Origin: Euperipatoides rowelli
Taxonomy: Eukaryota; Onychophora; Udeonychophora; Euonychophora; Peripatopsidae
Strand: one strand, 5' to 3'
Assembly: GCA_003024985.2 (NCBI GenBank)
Contig: PXIH01S0001196.1
Length of the DNA: 10,979 nt
Part shown: piece after piece, positions 8,862-10,979 of the stretch
How the letters are laid out: each line of letters starts with the position of its first letter
How positions within the stretch are numbered: the first letter of the stretch is position 1
The notes under the pieces: generated by a model
What the model saw: the letters and a program-made list of their open reading frames with translations, nothing else
Database searches by the model: none
What the model was told of the DNA's origin: nothing
Program-made: the position numbers and the translations under genes

Positions 8862-9065
8862 ATTTTTATTTATTTTATTGTAAATTCAATGGTTTATTTA
8901 AAATATTAATCAACATTATGTCAGAATACATTACCGGTATTTTTTTTCAATTAAATATTAGCCAAAATTTTTAAAAAATATAATTTCATATTTTATTATC
9001 AAATTGGCTAACATACTCAGTACTGTAGTCATTTAAATAAATTATATTTGATATATGGGTAGTCA

Positions 9066-9213
9066 ATCTAAGTCTATCTTTTAATAGGCTATTGTTTTTT
9101 TTTTTAAAAAAAACTGTTATTGTAAATTTCAGAAAGTGGTTCAATATCATATCTTATAGGTTTTATCTTTCTACTCTCCTCAATAATGAATGATGATTAA
9201 GGTAGACTTAGAT
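9066..9213. repeat. Inverted-repeat pair enclosing ~120 bp (possible small MITE)
   Basis: ATCTAAGTCTATCT at 9066-9079 is matched by the reverse complement of AGGTAGACTTAGAT at 9200-9213, with one mismatch in 14. The interior is AT-rich and includes a T/A homopolymer block near 9095-9112. No convincing target duplication was found, so it may be a small fold-back element or a chance pairing. Confidence 0.35.
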
Positions 9214-9547
9214 AAATGGCTGGCAATCTTCAATTTAATGTCAAAACTTTATTTTATTGCATGATCAATATTTATAATTGTATTGCTTTTTTTTTAACAT
9301 AATAAATGTTCATTTAAATCTTAAATCATCCAATTTTCTATATACTCAGCAAACCTTAGAAATAGTCATATTTTGCAATCCCAAAAATGAGGTTTTAATT
9401 GCCAAATCTGATTTTCAGTAGTATATGGCACTTTTGACGAAAGCAAATGGTAATAAAAAATAAAAGGAATTAAAATCTACTTTTTTGTTTGTAAACAGTA
9501 TTTTGCTTTTATGCTATGTATTTATTTTTGCATAAATATTCATCTAA

Positions 9548-9767
9548 TATTATGAATGCTAATTTTAAGAAACGCTAAAATGATTTATTTTTACCATAAA
9601 TTATAATCGATCAAATAATTAAGATAATCTCACTTTATTAAGCCGTTTTCAAATAATCAAAAGCGACTTCATACATCAGGACACGTTTACGCACTGTACT
9701 CCAGTATACAAGATCTCGGAAATTTGGTCTAGCATACCGCATTGAAAATACAGTACAATAGCCTACG
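9548..9767 (-). repeat. Left arm of a large inverted duplication (copy A)
   Basis: Read on the minus strand, this arm aligns with 10474-10723 on the plus strand. Long shared blocks include CAAATTTCCGAGATCT and ATTATTTGAAAACGGCTTAATA, then ATTATTTGATCGA, GGTAAAAATAAA and ATTAGCAYTCATAATA further out. Identity is high in the core (about 9625-9745) and weaker towards both ends, with several small indels. A minus-strand frame of about 35 codons is open through the core, reading in part YARPNFRDLVYWSTVRKRV and ending in TAA overlapping AATAAA. I do not recognise the peptide. The arm could be the 3' part of a duplicated gene or one terminal repeat of a transposable element. Confidence 0.8.
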
Positions 9768-10104
9768 GTAAAAATAAAATATCTTTTAGAAATAATGCTA
9801 ACAGATCATTCAATTTTACTTTTCTTTTAAACTCTTAGTTTGATTTTAAAAGCAAAAAAAGAAAAAGCTCGCCGATTATAACTTAAAACACGAGTACCAT
9901 AGGCTATGACACTATAGTGTCTGGAACTCAGACCTACCATTGTCATGCAGCCCAAAACCAGCCGATCAAAAGCTGATTCAATAAATTTTCTGGATTGATA
10001 TGGACTTAATTTGAGGTTATAATAAAGTTTATTAGATAAATACAGTTCTGCATATTAAATTTTATGTAAATCACATTTCTAATAAATAAGTTATGAATTT
10101 ATTT
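9768..10104. other. Left part of the loop inside the inverted duplication
   Basis: AT-rich sequence with scattered CpG (near 9868-9893) and a short palindrome GACACTATAGTGTC at about 9908-9921. No reading frame of note was seen on either strand, and it does not align with the loop's right side. Confidence 0.5.
9908..9921. repeat. 14-bp perfect palindrome GACACTATAGTGTC
   Basis: An exact dyad with no spacer inside the loop of the inverted duplication. A symmetric protein-binding site is possible, but nothing in the context supports a specific factor. Confidence 0.5.
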
Positions 10105-10265
10105 ACGTTCGAGCTTTTCCTTTTGAACTTCCGTTAGGTTTGTTTACAAATGTAGAACATTCACGCAAAACAACATGAGCCATGGCCGCGAGCGGTCTAG
10201 CTCGGTTTAAGAATCTTTATATTGAGATTTATGAAGTGAGTTCGATTCACTGTATTTTCCGGAGC
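10105..10265 (+). promoter_or_regulatory. CpG-rich patch, possible promoter or 5' exon region
   Basis: About ten CpG dinucleotides fall in roughly 160 bases, in a window where CpG is otherwise sparse. The patch holds a pyrimidine tract (CTTTTCCTTTT), two close ATGs (10175 and 10182) and a strong splice-donor sequence. In invertebrates local CpG retention can mark an unmethylated promoter or first exon, but also a young repeat. No TATA box or transcription start can be placed with confidence. Confidence 0.3.
10182..10235 (+). CDS. Possible first coding exon, 18 codons, product unknown
   Basis: The ATG at 10182 in a good Kozak context (AGCCATGG) opens MAASGLARFKNLYIEIYE, followed in phase 0 by GAA|GTGAGT, a near-consensus splice donor at 10236. 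Without splicing the frame continues to a TGA at 10356-10358, 58 codons in all. An upstream ATG at 10175 gives only 11 codons before a stop. The short, basic, alanine-initiated N-terminus would suit a small nuclear-encoded mitochondrial or ribosomal protein, but I cannot name one. The obvious next block, the right arm at 10474-10723, is not in a compatible intact frame and no good in-phase acceptor was found. It could be a broken gene, an exon whose partner lies beyond the window, or a chance frame. Confidence 0.25.
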
Positions 10266-10438
10266 TTTTCCTGTGAAAAATTGAAATTGAATTATACAGC
10301 ATGTTTTGTTTTGTTTTCCTGCTGTATGAAATGTTTGATAACTTACATTGTCTCCTGATTGGGAAACTTATTTTCTTTTTTAAATATTTTCTTGAATTTT
10401 GCCAGATTCAGTGATGAAATTAAGCTGCAACTAAGTTT

Positions 10439-10452
10439 ACACACACACACAC
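10439..10452. repeat. (AC)7 microsatellite
   Basis: Seven AC units just before the right arm of the inverted duplication. It is too short to be notable by itself. Confidence 0.85.
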
Positions 10453-10473
10453 ATAACAAATTTCAAAAAGTTC

Positions 10474-10723
10474 TGGTAGCAAACATATTTCCAATACGGT
10501 CTGCTAGATCAAATTTCCGAGATCTTTATACTAGGATTACAGTGCCGAAACAAGGGCAATGTCATCCCGACGTACGAAGTCGCTTTGGATTATTTGAAAA
10601 CGGCTTAATAAAGTGACATTGTTTTCATTATTTGATCGAATTTGAAGAAATGATGAATTAAACATAACTTTTTAAGGTAAAAATAAACTATTTTAGCTTT
10701 TCTTAATATTAGCACTCATAATA
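10474..10723 (+). repeat. Right arm of the large inverted duplication (copy B)
   Basis: This is the plus-strand counterpart of 9548-9767. It carries the same core, including AAATTTCCGAGATCT and TTATTTGAAAACGGCTTAATA, but with a one-base deletion after GAGATCT, extra bases around 10550-10570, and an insertion near 10650-10675. As a result, the frame open in the left arm is shifted here; only its end (TYEVALDYLKTA then TAA) is recovered in the matching phase. A different frame from 10359 stays open through this arm to a TGA at 10614-10616, but it starts with TTG and runs through the AC repeat, so I do not call it as a gene. The arm is probably the more damaged of the two copies. Confidence 0.8.
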
Positions 10724-10979
10724 CAATTTAAGAAATAATCAATATTCCGGGATCGATATTTAAATCTGATATTTTCCCTATAGGACGTTTCCAAAATAAT
10801 GTAAATACCAAGTTTTGGTTATCATAACTCTAAAAATAAATGGAATAAAAAAAATCTGATCTTTTGTTTTTATATAGTTTAATTAGTCTACTTTTATTGT
10901 ATGTAAGTTGTTTTCCTTAAAAATTTGTTTAAAATTAAGAGAAAAAAGATTTCCAGTCACGATAGTAATTTTTGTGGTT
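10724..10979. other. AT-rich non-coding end of the window
   Basis: No open frame, RNA gene or repeat was recognised beyond the outer edge of the inverted duplication. Confidence 0.5.

Larger units (their letters stand above)
8801..9547. other. AT-rich non-coding stretch with short inverted repeats
   Basis: No gene was recognised. It contains the hairpin at 8833-8861 and the inverted-repeat pair 9066-9079 / 9200-9213. Homopolymer runs occur near 8940, 9095-9112 and 9288. It may include small decayed fold-back elements. Confidence 0.6.

Noticed and set aside
10191-10260. tRNA-like pattern (TAGCTCGG resembling box A and GTTCGATTC resembling box B at about tRNA spacing)
   Set aside because: The acceptor ends do not pair, the T-stem fails next to the loop, and no D-arm or anticodon stem forms. 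A tRNA-derived SINE head is not excluded but is unsupported.
10359-10616. Plus-strand 85-codon frame through the right arm
   Set aside because: It starts with TTG, runs through an AC microsatellite, and lies in a different frame from the one open in the left arm; the arm is better explained as a duplicated repeat.

Overview
The window looks like non-coding, repeat-dense DNA from an AT-rich animal genome, most likely an arthropod and plausibly an insect. The basis is the base composition, the absence of any long intact gene, the eukaryotic splice-like signals, and the relics of two non-LTR retrotransposon lineages (LINEs) of kinds common in insect genomes. Nothing bacterial or phage-like was seen: no operons, ribosome binding sites, rRNA, convincing tRNA or CRISPR array. 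The taxonomic call is inference; no species-diagnostic gene is present.

Layout. Positions 1-1399 are AT-rich; the first 221 bases carry two copies of a 19-base palindromic motif. A tandem array of seven ~40-base units (1400-1677) follows, in which two unit types alternate to give a ~79-base dimer. Positions 1678-2495 are mostly AT-rich, with one short unassigned open stretch. At 2496-2717 the minus strand has a 74-codon open segment ending at a good splice-donor sequence; it may be a host exon. A 387-base MITE-like element (2851-3237) with imperfect terminal inverted repeats and a TA target duplication lies just upstream of it. Positions 3994-4200 hold a nested set of inverted repeats ending in a nearly perfect 28-base-arm hairpin.

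Positions 4410-6221 are a 5'-truncated, heavily mutated plus-strand LINE relic, best matched to the RTE-type endonuclease/reverse-transcriptase families, ending in a TGA-rich tail. Positions 7130-8800 are a second plus-strand LINE relic of another lineage (Jockey/CR1/I-like). Both are dead: stops, frameshifts and substituted catalytic aspartates.

Positions 9548-10723 form a large inverted duplication with arms of about 220-250 bases. In one arm a reading frame of about 35 codons, ending in a stop beside an AATAAA, is open; in the other the matching frame is shifted. Between the arms lies a CpG-rich patch with a possible first coding exon (MAASGLARFKNLYIEIYE, then a GTGAGT donor).

The genes do not form a pathway. 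The window is best read as intergenic or intronic DNA built from mobile-element debris, with at most two candidate host exons (2496-2717 minus, 10182-10235 plus), both low confidence. I found no convincing undescribed system. The items most worth checking are the 9548-10723 inverted duplication with its enclosed exon candidate and the nested palindrome at 3994-4200.
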